From Trichoplax sp. H2 (taxonomy: Eukaryota > Placozoa > Uniplacotomia > Trichoplacea), in NCBI GenBank assembly GCA_003344405.1, contig NOWV01000143.1:124001-188000 (forward strand): DNA of 64,000 nt, in the 5' to 3' direction. The notes below the pieces were generated by a model. It was given only the letters and a program-made list of their open reading frames with translations. It ran no database searches and had not been told where the DNA came from. Positions 49,504 through 61,730 of the stretch are shown here, piece by piece. The stretch's first letter is position 1. The number at the start of each line of letters is the position of its first letter. Position numbers and translations under genes: made by a program.

Positions 49504-52500
49504 TTTTACAGTATTTTCTTAGAAATATTACAGTTAATTATTTCTTTGGCTTTCTAAACCTTAATACATTTATACTATTTTTATACTCTCTATTTAAAAC
49601 TAATATATAATATATACGATAATAGTAATCAATTACGTAATCGAATTATTTAAAAAATATTGATTAGGTGGAGGAAGATTAGCAATCAGTTTTGTGCAAC
49701 ATCCTGATCGAATATCGTCTAATATTGAGTAACATTCCTTATGTACACCATAACATGGTTATTGTTAATCGCATTTATAGAATTTGCTGATGATGATCTA
49801 ATCTGTGATGCGACATATAGTTGTAATCGCCACTGTATGTCGCGATACGTAGTACCTGGTATAATATTATGAATGAGTATAAAATATTATATACTGTGTA
49901 ATGGATTCTCACGTAAATTGTTAGTTGTTAGTTGATATTAACTTAGAATTTATGAAAACTTAAAATCTTTATAATAAGTATAGTAAACCCTATTAAAGAT
50001 GTTTCATAGTTTTCCATATAAAGAAAGTTGAATCAGATTGCATTCTGAATGGCTATTTTTATCTAGAATATGTCAAATCTTTATTATCGGAAGTGTATAT
50101 TGATGGATGACCATATAAAAGAGTTAGTTAATAATAAAGCTAGACTTTTTTAAGCTAGGAACTAAAATTTTGTTACGATTGATGAGATCAATAATGCAGA
50201 ATTTACAATTTTATCCAAATATTGTTAAACAAGATTACGTAGCAGTACTGTAAGTTCATTGACTACTCTATCCATAAAATGGAGGTTTCATAGTGTAATG
50301 AAAATATGTAGTCTATATGAACTCCTAATGATAGGAATTCATCAGTATGTAATGCTTTAAAGCACCTATTAAAGGCAGATTTGGAGCCAGACAAGAAGGA
50401 ATGAAAAGCATTTGCGTAAATCATTGAACCCTGAATGAAACTATTATAAAGATATGTAATAAAATCAAAGTACGTGATTGCTGGTAAGATCATTTCCAAC
50501 GGTTGGCTAGCCGATGACTTAAGCAATGAGATATAAATAAATAAGTTTTAGCTTATATTTATTAATTACAACTTATGAGCGATAAAATAATTATATCTTT
50601 ATTAAAGTATTTTAAGCTCCATTTTCATACTGAACTAAAGAGCACGATGATAAATAGTAATCTAGAAAAGGAAATTGAATGGCAACGCTTTTTTAAATTT
50701 AGATTTATATCTTAGCAGCTATGTTAGATGTAATTTTAATATTCGACATTGAGAAAGATCAAAATGATACTATTTCCTTAATTACCCGGTCAAAAATAAA
50801 AACTTTTCTTTTAAAGTAACTATATACTTAATTACGATCGTTACCAATCAGCTCATTTAACAGATATTAATAATCTAATATTCGTAACCAGACGTTGGCA
50901 TCATTCGTTCTTCTAAGTAGAATTAAATATTACTAAAAAGGATAATATCATGCTTAAATGATTAAAGATTTTGAAATTAGCTTTATTGGATGGCTAAATA
51001 TCAATTAAATCTATTTTTACAATCATCGCTTCATTGGCATTTAAACGGAGTAATTATTGCTATCATGCCGTGTCACAAAATAGCTTTGCAACAAGATAAC
51101 GTAATGTACGATCAATAAGTCAATTCCTTGAACCACGCATCAAGAACGATATCTGCACTATCAGAAACACTTTTGCTCTGCTAGCAGATGTTAAGCTTTC
51201 TAGTTTATCGTAACAATAATTCAATAGTCCAGTAGGGCTTGAGTACTGAACAATCACGAGTCCAATAGAGCTTAAGTACCGCGCTAACTTTATTATGCAT
51301 TAGGAGCCGTTATATATAGAGACAATTACCAGTAATGTGCAATAACGGACATACCATGAATGTTAACGACAATCTTATCTTATTCATAATAAGATAACAA
51401 CTTATTTTCTTAGATATGCTATCTAGGACTTAATCGTCATCATTACAGAACAACTGCAGAAATATACTGTAATAAACAGGCTTATTCAATACGATAGATC
51501 TTAGCGATACTATGTCTACAACATCTATATTATTTCGTAACAGCAGACCACACAAAGACTTAAACGCCTCGTATTTTACGTTAAACACTAAGTTTGAGAA
51601 TCCACTTTATTACACGATATACTGCATTTATATACTCTTCCTCAATAGTTCATGAGTCATAGTTAGTACGATTAAGTTTGGAATCATTTACTAAATTAGA
51701 TATTAATTTTAGCTACTGCTCCCTTAATGCAGACAACAGTATTTACGAACATAGACATCTGATGAGTAATACAGAATAGTCGGATTACGATTTGTCCTAT
51801 CACGGAACATTTCCACGATAATTTACAATGTACCATAAGTAAGTTACAACCACAATGATTCGAACTGTAAGTAGATGATTTACATTCCCTATTATAACTA
51901 TTAATTCAGTATGTGTACATGTGTCTCTGTCATAAAAAGTCAGTGCTATATTAAAATACAGTATATCCAAATCAGAAGTTAACTAAATAAGGAGAGGCTA
52001 ACAGAATTTTCCTAACATAGATATTTCTACTCTAATACAGTATATAACACTGTCACATACCGCTACGTGGCTAGATTCTGCTGAAACATTGGTATGAGGT
52101 TAGACTTCTAGTCTATAAATGTAGCCAACTGAAAATGAGCTTTTGATGAAAGTAAGAATAGAATAATGTATCGTTTATTAGCGTATGGAAGATCAATGTC
52201 AATCGTAATTAAAACTGCTGCTACAAATTTTTTTTAATAGAAATTGATCGACCGTTTGCTAGATTTTAATCTGCATGAAGGATATTTAATTTAGTATCAA
52301 AGACTATTCATTCATTTTTGGCTTTCTTTACTCGATCAGAACTATCCACGGAGATGTTTTTGAAAACATAAAATGACTAGACAATAGCTTCCGACAACCA
52401 CACCTACGTTATTGTAACGGACATCTTGGTAATTGGGTGCGAATGGCGTTTATTATACTACTATTGTTGCTTACAATTTATAGTGTACTTAAGTTCAATA

Positions 52501-55500
52501 AATCTTTGAAAGCTACTCTCTATAAAATCAACACTTTAAAATGTTATTTTTCATACGGGTACTAGGTAGTACTTTTATATTTTTTAATTAAATGGCCAGT
52601 AACTTTATTTTTATTATGATAATATATCGGAGCATTACTATAATATATTCTATTCAGTTATGATGTATAGAGCTATAATTTCATTCGAATGCCTTAACTT
52701 TGGCTTGTCCACTAGGAAAGCCCCTGCTAGAATTATCTAGGAAGAGATAGGGCATCTCACATATTCTAATGACAGACTACGATTTAAAATTATCCAGTAA
52801 TGATCATCGATTCAAAATAACAGTTGTAATACTATAAGATTTAATGACATTAATTTCTGTATTTATTCCATTATTGCAGCAATAGCTTTGTTCCATTAAA
52901 TCTTGTAGAAAATGCAAATCTGATTGTCGATATTATCAATGATTGATAAAATGTGATTTCATTTTTTTGTATGCTAACTTATTTTTTCAATTTTAATGAA
53001 GATTTTACAACTTTGGTATATTGTTCTACCGGTAATTGATAGCAGACATGATCGAATGGTGGTACCATAACGTTTGATAATTATTAATTGAACCTACTGT
53101 AATTTGTAATAGCATTATATTAAGTTTAATTAATAATTGACAAACGCAATAGTTCGATCATATTATAGTAAATTGTACGTGTATGTGAGGCCATTGCTAC
53201 TACTTTAATAAGATAATTTAGATTAATTGGTCACAGTCCGAACCGCTATGAATAAAATTCTGATTAATTAAGGGCTATTCACTACGGCATGCTGTAAAAG
53301 GCTTTAGAAATAGAAATATTTTAATTTGATGTTTAAAATTATTTATCATAAGCTGGTGTTGCCACGTGCTACTTCTTGAATGAATTAATTGGACTAATAT
53401 CAAGAGCTTTCTTTGAGCTGCTTCCACAGATTTCTGCACTAACCTATGGCAAGGGCTAGTAAGAAGACAATTAGTCTTACTACTATAACATCGAAGTACT
53501 GTCCTTCGAAAGGTTCAATTCGGTACCGGTAGTTGCAAAGTATGATAATAAAATGAACAACATATACTGTAGGTAGTAACGCTTGCATTTTAACTCAAAT
53601 CAGCTGGTATAAACCCATAAATATAGCTACAAATTAATAATTTTCTAGCAGCAAAATATGAAATTAAAAAATTATAATTATTTCAATTATATATTTGAAC
53701 CAATTAGCATCATAAATACTGTATTACTGTAATTAGATATGAGGATAGATTAATTTATGAACTCTGATCTTACCTAAATTATATAAAAAGCCTTATTGAC
53801 TGGTAGTAGTATCATGTCACAAGTAATGTTCATAAATTACATTTTTCCGACGAAGCACAAGTTATATTGGAATGCTATAGCGTATTAATTCGTAAACTAG
53901 TAGGTGAGATACTTGTATGGTTTTTCTTATTCAATAGAATTCAAACACTATAACAATCGAGATTTCTTCAAAGTCTATAATAATAGGAACGGTATGCCGA
54001 AGTATTCCTCTATAAATAGTAATTTGCTTATAATACGTAAATTCAAAGTTTTGAATTTAAATGAAAATTTCTGTTCCTGTCGTTTTCAGCTACTATTAGA
54101 AGAGAATATGATTTGGGCAGCTAGTAAAATGAATCAATTCCTTAATTTTTTAGTTAATTTAAAATAAAAGTTTTCTGGGCTATTGTACGATTTACAAGTT
54201 ATAGATTTTAAGCTGAGTAAATATATAGAGTATTTCGTGGTAATTCTAATTGCAATCTATAACGTTAGAAAATAATTCGGAAATATGATAATATGGGCTT
54301 GTCACGGTAACAAATTACCGTAAGTGGTTATTTCATGCAAATATGTAGATTTACGCTTTATTAGGGGATGGCGACTGTCATCAACGTTCTTATGTTATTC
54401 TATTACTGAATATAGTGTAAATACGAGCATTAGGAACAAGATTGGTCAAACTAATGTTTACGTTATAAAGCTGTAATCTAAATAATTATTCAGTTAAGAT
54501 GGAAATTTTAAAATTTAGCGGTAGCCTTTAAATATAACTGTTGGGAATTGGTTTAACTGATACTGTTGCCATCTGCCGATGTATTATAAACCTGATTGGT
54601 AAACTTGCATATGCTAATGTATACAGATTTTGGATATTCTAAATTTAAATTTCATACTAAATAAGTTCGATAAGAAGTAATGAAAATCGGGGATATTTCG
54701 TATATTAGTGCTGTATTCAACACTACAGTAAGATAAGAGAAGTCTTAAACGGAAACATTTTGGTAGAAATATTACCTATGAATGGTCACATTGTAAATCT
54801 AAAAGGGGTTGAACAGTTTAACTATTTACGCCATTAAATTATCTGTTTAAGCAGTTACCGATTAATAAATTTGATTTAAGATTTCATTTTAAGTTGAATA
54901 CTTAACTTGTTATCTAGAATAGTCGATTATAGCTCTGACTACGGAAAACAGTTTCAGTACAGTAGATCGCCTTGTGATATAACAGTATATAGTAATTTCA
55001 ATTAGTTGGTAGTGACAATAAATAGCCGAAATTATTTTCTCAACCCGTATTGCTAGTCTTATAGTAAATGGAGGTCTGTAGCAGGGCTATACATCAGTAT
55101 ATATAGATATGACCGGTAGTTAATCAGTTAGAGCTATTGTCGTTATTTCTAATTTAGATTTCTGCGTGATCTAATGGGATATTTCATGCTAAAATCAGTT
55201 AAGAGAACGTAAATTTATCGTAATTATATAAGTCGATCTTTAACCGAAGTGCCTTGAGATATTAGTAAATACTGTAATTCATTCAGTAGATCTAGATACT
55301 TGCTGATCCATACATTTACTAACTACAAGCTACGTACTACAGGCTTAAGAATTATACCAATAGTATAAGTTATACTTTTGATAATGAACTTGTACAATTT
55401 GCAGCATTTTAAAATGATGAATATGTTACGATTTCTAAATATTAAAAGGTTGCACTAAGTAATTTAGTGGTACAAAGAATCCACTTCAACGCTTCAAATT

Positions 55501-58500
55501 AAATGCTATGATTGAGAACAGATCGTGAGAAAGTAAAATTTAGTTTGATCTTGCGGCTTGATTGCAAGATATGATTAGTAATAGTAGATGAGCCAAAATT
55601 TTTTTATAGTAAGCCAAGTTTTACTAAAAGTACTGTCACAAACCCGCTTCGTGACAAGGATAACGTAAAATAAATCTCTAAACTACTAAAGTCTACGGGA
55701 TTCGGTATCACTTAACTATCTCACAAGAATTTAGATGCCTTAGTTTCTAAGTTAAACGAATACAGAATTCCGATTTTACTCAGCTATCCACCGAGCTTAA
55801 TACCCTCCAGCAACAGCTATCATGAATGAGTCATCATAAGATTATGAAAGTTAGTTCATACTGGATAGCTAAATTAATACACAGATATTTATAATCGTAA
55901 ATATGTACCGAATGATTCTAGATAACTAGATGTCGTGATGTATCCGTATTGGGTTATACTAGGATATGTATACTATGCAGTGTAAGTCGCTATGTCAAGA
56001 ATAATCACAAGTGCACCATCGGCGTAGGCCAAGACTGTAAAAGCCGAGCACTAGCTTAGCTGCTCAGTTCCATTTAGTCACTTGCAGGGTCACTTGACTA
56101 CTATTGCTAAGAATATTCTTATATTTTTCTTTAATACATTTTACGACTAAGATTAACGTAAATAAAGTGAAGTATTTAAACCTATTAATCATAAGTAACT
56201 TATTTGTGTAGCTGAGAGTTAGTTCAACTACGATAGGTCCCTAAGTTAGTTGGGAACACGAGTACTAGTGAAGTTAGTGTTTAAGATCCGTTTTCGAGTT
56301 ACAAAGGAGAATTGTAACAATTAGATGATTGCTAACTACTGTATTAGAAATTGTTGATGACTAATAAAAGCTAGTTTAATAATTACGGTACAAGATTTAT
56401 ATAGCTAGAAACTTAGTAGTTGCTAAGATTCCCTTCGGAGAAAAGGGCCTAGATGTTAATAGAAGAGTAGTGACATCTTAAAAAGAATGATTTAGATTAT
56501 AGAAAATAATGATGTACCATTAGAGAAAAGTATTTTATTTGATGACTCGTATCTGATTATAGATTAATCAAGTTGTCATAAATGGATTTAACGAAATGCA
56601 TACAGGAACTGCAGAGATGAGCTCATGGAGAGAAGAGACTTCACTTCGCTTTGAGCTCCGAAAGCTTTAGATTTTAGAATAGATTCTTGTAGTAATTAAT
56701 TCTTGCTCTACTATTCCTAAAGCCTTGTAATAAAAGCCTTTTAGAAAATACTATTTGACTAAGATAGTTATTGTGAGACGCATTTATTAAACTAGATTAC
56801 AGATTTACATTCATAGAGTTATTTATGGTATCGACTATAATTGAATATCTTCAAGATATTAATCACAAGCGTCACAAGACATGACATTATAATCAATTAA
56901 CATCAGCTACCATATAAGAACTCTTACTACCGTGCGGTATAATATAATGTAACCAATAATAACTATCATGGTTCTTACTATAAGCTATTAATAGTTATCA
57001 CTATATATAAGTACTAATTCAGTAAATTTAGTCTTTTATTTCTATACAGAAGTTCGTACGGTAACAAATATTTATTTGTCATGTTTTAAAGACGCTGTAC
57101 CACTTTAATTAATTTATTGCTCTAAAAATAAATAACAGTGCATGTGTAATAAATCGGTGTCATGATCAATAGTCCGTAATATACTGTGCAAAGGCTTCAG
57201 TAAAGAAACATCTTGAGATCAGTAACCTCATTACTTAGTAAGTAACATCATACGCTTTATCTACTTTAGCGATTGAAGTGATTATCACCTATTTCTTCAA
57301 ATCTTAATTCGTTTCATCCAATAGTTTATATTTCTATCAAGCAAGTGCTCAACGTTCTCTTACGGGTTGGGGTAATAGTCTTCAGAGGATTTTGCGCCTA
57401 GAATTGCTTTATTACGGATAATTTTGCATAAGTATGATACTAGATTAATTGTGTAAGAATCGGATGCCTGCCATATTGTGACTCTTTCTCAAAGTTCATA
57501 TTCGATTACGATTACATTTGCAATTACCAAATACCGCTTAACAATTTATTGTAATAGAAAATTTCAACACAAGATTTTGTAAATAGCGGAAATATGTATA
57601 ATATAATATACTGTATTTCTATTATTTAGCGAAACTCGTAGAAATTTCACTGTATGTAACAGATTAACGCACATTTATTCGCATAAATATGATTTGATAG
57701 CACTTACTGATTAAATATCTTTTCATAGCCGTAGTGTTTCCGTATCCAAATCATATTTAGTGTACATTATTTTTGCTCAAACTTGAGCGTGAATTTTAAG
57801 CCTATAGTGCAGCCCGAAGTATAGCTTAAATATTGATTGTATGATTGTATGAGTATTGTAACCCACGTGTTAATTAGTCAGATAGATACCCTTGTAAGTT
57901 CCAAATTGTAGAATGTAAGATTTTATAAGTGAGCATTCGTGTTAGTAGTTACAAAGTAGCTTGTAGTAGTTGTTAGAGATGCTGTATTGGGAGATCTTCA
58001 TACCTTAAGATACGCTAGTAACGAAATGCTAATCTAATTAAAATAAATATTGATCCCTATTTCCTCGTGATACTCTGTAACTAAATGTATATAAACAGGA
58101 TATTTTATCTCCGAAGTTTAGTTAGTTGTAGCTAATCTAGCCCTTGGTAGAAGACGTAATTTATACTCAAGATACGGAAGTCTTGCTTAAAGTTAGACAC
58201 TTTATCACAAAGTCAAATTGGTCATCATATGAGTTGCATCGTTTCTAAGTTTATAGTATATTACTTAGACTTGTGTCACGAAGTAGCTTTAACTTTATTT
58301 CTAATATGAACAGTTTGCATTTACTATTAAAGTAATCATTCATTTTTCGTAACTTCCATATTTATAAAGCATTTGAAACCATTTTACACTGCAATACTCA
58401 CCATATCAGCAATAGAATTCTAGATTTATGCTTGGCGATTAGCAAACTTTATTCTATAGATAACGATATTCCATATACGGATCAGTTATACACTTTTCCA

Positions 58501-58870
58501 AGCATATTATGGATATAGTAAGCCTCTTATCTTCGTTTAAGACATACTATATGCAATAAACAATACCAGCTGTAAGTTTATTAAATAATAAAACTAGTAC
58601 ATCTTGTTAACTTTAATTTAAGAACAGTTAGAAAATGTAATAAATTATATAGGCGAATTTGTTTCATAGTTTAAGTTAGCGGCAATGCAATAGTAATTAA
58701 GGATGAGAAACTTAATACGGGTACATCACTCTTATTTTATTTTTTAGCCTTTTAGCTTATGTACGAACTATAAGTTTAGCTATAAACTAGCATACAGGTT
58801 GAGGTTAAATGTCCACATCTAATAATATAGTATTGGTCTTAATACTATTTCGTTGAGCCGGTGAAATCAA
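49504..58870. other. Long intergenic stretch with old repeats
   Basis: 9.4 kb without a recognisable gene on either strand. An 87-codon frame without ATG on the - strand (50526-50263) and one of 87 codons on the + strand (53904-54167) are unassigned, lack splice context and are within what chance gives here. A dispersed repeat lies at about 55628-55860. Confidence 0.5.
55628..55860 (-). repeat. Dispersed repeat, copy 2 (inverted to 27.9 kb copy)
   Basis: The reverse complement aligns with about 27925-28137. Shared blocks include TCTAAATTCTTGTGAG, TTTAGAGATTT, TTTTACGTTATC and TGTCACGAAGC. Divergence and small indels show that both copies are old. Confidence 0.65.
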
Positions 58871-59926
58871 CTATTTAGTCGATGTTTTCCGCAAGCAGCC
58901 GCCACTATCACGAATAATAAATAGTGTTGATGTTCTGCGAATAGGAATAATGGTAGAAGTAAATTTTATCGATTTAATACTTTGACGAAAAGATGGACTT
59001 GATGCCATATATATAAAAGGATTCCACACCGATGAAGAATAAGCAATCATTCTAAATACAAATGAGATATTGGCCATGATAAAATACAAGGATGGATCTT
59101 GTTTAAATCTTGTACGAAGCGCTACATCCATAAATAGTAGAGTATAAAATCCAATACTAGATAAAATATAAACTAGCAGAACAATAAATGCCGTCTTTGC
59201 GCGACGTTTAGCGTAACAAAGTTGATGTGCATTAGGCTGTAGATGGATAGGTAATTGATTTAATTTTCGTAGTACTTTACCAATGACAATATAAGAAACG
59301 ATTCCAGAAATCAAAGGCATAAAAAATTGTATTATCATACCAGAAATTAAATAAGTTATAGAAGACTGTGCTTGCATACGGATATAGCAATATTGATAGG
59401 GTGTTAAGGTCAAAAAATGAATTTGAGGCGAAGCGAAGGTAAAGCTGAAAATCCAAATTAGACAAATAACTAAACCAATAGCTTTAGTACTACACCAACG
59501 TTCGAAAAAGAACGGTTTTGCGATAGCTAATGAACGATCAATACTAACTACGACTAACGTTAAGGCAGAAACGATAATAACCGTTGTTTGGATTACAGGT
59601 ATAGCTTTGCATAAAAAGAGACCATAATAAAAATAACCTTTATTTAACATAATTGTTCCTGTAAACGGAATGGTAATGGCTAATAGAAAGTCTGCGGTTG
59701 CTAAATTGCAAAATAACATAAACATATTAGTGGATCGTAAGCTACGTGATAGCAGAATTACTATAATAATAGTACTATTAGCGATAAATCCGCCAGCAGC
59801 TATGATATAGCTTATGATAGCATGCATCACAAAAGGGATTGGTGCTATAGCATCCGAAGATCGTAAATTCGCTGAAGTGGTTAATAAAAATGATCCATTG
59901 CTGTCCGGTAGAGATGTCATAGTCAT
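58871..59926 (-). CDS. Class A GPCR, peptide-receptor-like, intronless
   Basis: A single exon of 351 aa on the - strand with an ATG at 59926 and TAG at 58873-58871. Seen: sequon NGS at N10; TM1 with AANS-type Asn (FIANSTI); LRSTNMFML loop; TM2 NLATADFLL; TM3 Cys (LCKAIP). Then come SIDRSLAIAKP (DRS for DRY), TM4 with Trp, a loop 2 Cys in YQYCYI, a TM5 Pro (FFMPLI), and a basic TM5-6 loop. TM6 VYILSS lacks the CWxP motif, while TM7 WNPFIYMASSPSFR is a normal NPxxY with helix 8. It differs from the tandem family in structure (no intron) and motifs, and most resembles neuropeptide-type receptors in general build. The ligand is unknown. Confidence 0.88.
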   Translation of the reverse strand: MTMTSLPDSNGSFLLTTSANLRSSDAIAPIPFVMHAIISYIIAAGGFIANSTIIIVILLSRSLRSTNMFMLFCNLATADFLLAITIPFTGTIMLNKGYFYYGLFLCKAIPVIQTTVIIVSALTLVVVSIDRSLAIAKPFFFERWCSTKAIGLVICLIWIFSFTFASPQIHFLTLTPYQYCYIRMQAQSSITYLISGMIIQFFMPLISGIVSYIVIGKVLRKLNQLPIHLQPNAHQLCYAKRRAKTAFIVLLVYILSSIGFYTLLFMDVALRTRFKQDPSLYFIMANISFVFRMIAYSSSVWNPFIYMASSPSFRQSIKSIKFTSTIIPIRRTSTLFIIRDSGGCLRKTSTK

Positions 59927-60475
59927 TTTTTCTCTTCACCGTTAGTATAGATGAAATAATTTGATTAGGGTAACTTAATTGATGCTATTTCTGAAAATAA
60001 GATTAAATTTATTATAAGATAGCCAGACTATTAACAATTTAATAAGGAATCAAGAAAACTGCAAATTATAAATGATTTTAAAGTACTGAATACATAAATA
60101 ATATTAAACTTTTCAAACGTAAGGCTAGAATCTACTTTAAGTCTTAAAGGTTTTACTAACTGTTATTACAGAGAAAGCAAAATGCATGCATTAAGAATGA
60201 AGTATATGATTCACTGCAACGATTTTCCTATTATAACTACAGGTTTAGATGCTATTCGAGTAAAAATTCATATAAGAACTTATAATTTGATAATATATAG
60301 TAAGAAAGTCGGCGCACTTCTAAGTTTGCTTCTGTTTTTCCTATAGTATATTATATTGATAAATTCTGATTATTCTAAAATTCTTTTCAAGGTTTTATTT
60401 ATGTTAATAATGGCTCATAGGTACCGTTGAATGCTTTTTTTATTTTCCAGTAAACTTGAATAGAAATTGTTTTTC

Positions 60476-60567
60476 TTTATATTTAGTGCTATCGAATCGC
60501 ATTACTGTTGTCCATGTAAGTGTGTCTATGATGGGTGCTATTCATAAATAGATAATGGTAGTTGAGA
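60476..60567 (+). repeat. Module X, copy 1 (92 bp)
   Basis: Matches 61473-61564 at offset 997 with few substitutions (key words GCTATCGAATCGCATTACTG and GATAATGGTAGTTGAGA). Confidence 0.9.
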
Positions 60568-61285
60568 TATCTTGAATATTTACTCGCTAAAATTTTAATA
60601 TAATATCATTAATGGCATGTTCGAAATGGGATTAGGCTTCATTATTTAATTAATTAATAAATACATTTATATGTATATGATTATATTATAATTCGTGACC
60701 GCTAGAAACAATGGCCTCTTGAATAGTACTAAAAAATATAGCGTATTAGATTGTTGTAATAATGGCGTATACGAAGATTATCTAATATACTTACAAGTGT
60801 AATATACTTCGAGAAACGATTCTAATTAATTTCTCTTAAAATTCTCTTTCGCAAATAGACTTAGGGTTATTTTATCTTATCGTCATTTTGGCTATCTTTA
60901 ACCAAATATCTTTACTATCTATCAAAAAATAGAACTAAAGGATCAAATTTCTATTTTATAGATTAACAATAACGGTAAGTGATCGTGAAATTTTTAATTT
61001 TCAAATTAATAAGATCTAAAATTGTGTTTATACTGTGTCTTCGAGTAATTCTAGCGCTTAGTTTCAAATATTAGATTACGAGTCGTGGTTATTTAATCTG
61101 CAGCCCATAATTGACTTCGCCAAGGAATGCTTTTAGTTAGAATTTAAGATATCCATTGATAGTGGCTAAACTAGTATTTACAGTATTATTCAAATTTTGG
61201 GACGATTGATGAAGGATTAGACTATCTTGATATAATTGGGTATCAGACCAACAAGTTACTGACGTTTCAAAAATATTAGAAGCAG

Positions 61286-61450
61286 ACACGGAGGTTTTAC
61301 AGTCAACTTATTATTATACTCGTATAATGCATGTGATATTCTAAAATTATTGTATATTATAAAATTTGCACGGGGGTTATTAAAGTTTTGACTAGTCATA
61401 CGAAAATTTAATATATTCGGCTATTTCAATAATTTCTTGCCAATGTGTTA
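61286..61450 (+). repeat. Module Y, copy 1 (~165 bp)
   Basis: Matches about 61564-61730 at offset 278, beginning ACACGGA and containing AGTCAACTTATTATTATACT. It diverges by an indel in the middle. Confidence 0.85.
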
Positions 61451-61472
61451 ATATGATCTGTAATTATTTTCC

Positions 61473-61730
61473 TTTATATTTGGTGCTATCGAATCGCATT
61501 ACTGTTGTCCATGTAAGCGTGTCTATGATGGACACTATTCATAAATAGATAATGGTAGTTGAGACACGGATACCTTTCAGTCAACTTATTATTATACTCG
61601 TATAATGCATATGATATTCTAAAATTAGTGTGAACTTCTACATAATAAAATAAAATAAGGTTTGACTGGTCATACGAAAATTTAATATCTTCGGCTATTT
61701 CAATAATTTCTTGCTGATGTATTTATATTA
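61473..61730 (+). repeat. Modules X and Y, fused second copies
   Basis: Module X copy 2 (61473-61564) runs directly into module Y copy 2 (from 61564). In the first copies X and Y lie about 720 bp apart. Confidence 0.85.

Noticed and set aside
50263-50526. 87-codon frame on the - strand without ATG
   Set aside because: No recognised domain, no partner exons, and no start codon.
53904-54167. 87-codon + strand frame rich in Asn and Phe
   Set aside because: Low-complexity AT-driven composition; nothing recognisable and no neighbouring exons.
57361-57400. TTGGGGTAAT sequence resembling the receptor loop-2 codons
   Set aside because: No other receptor motif upstream or downstream in any frame.
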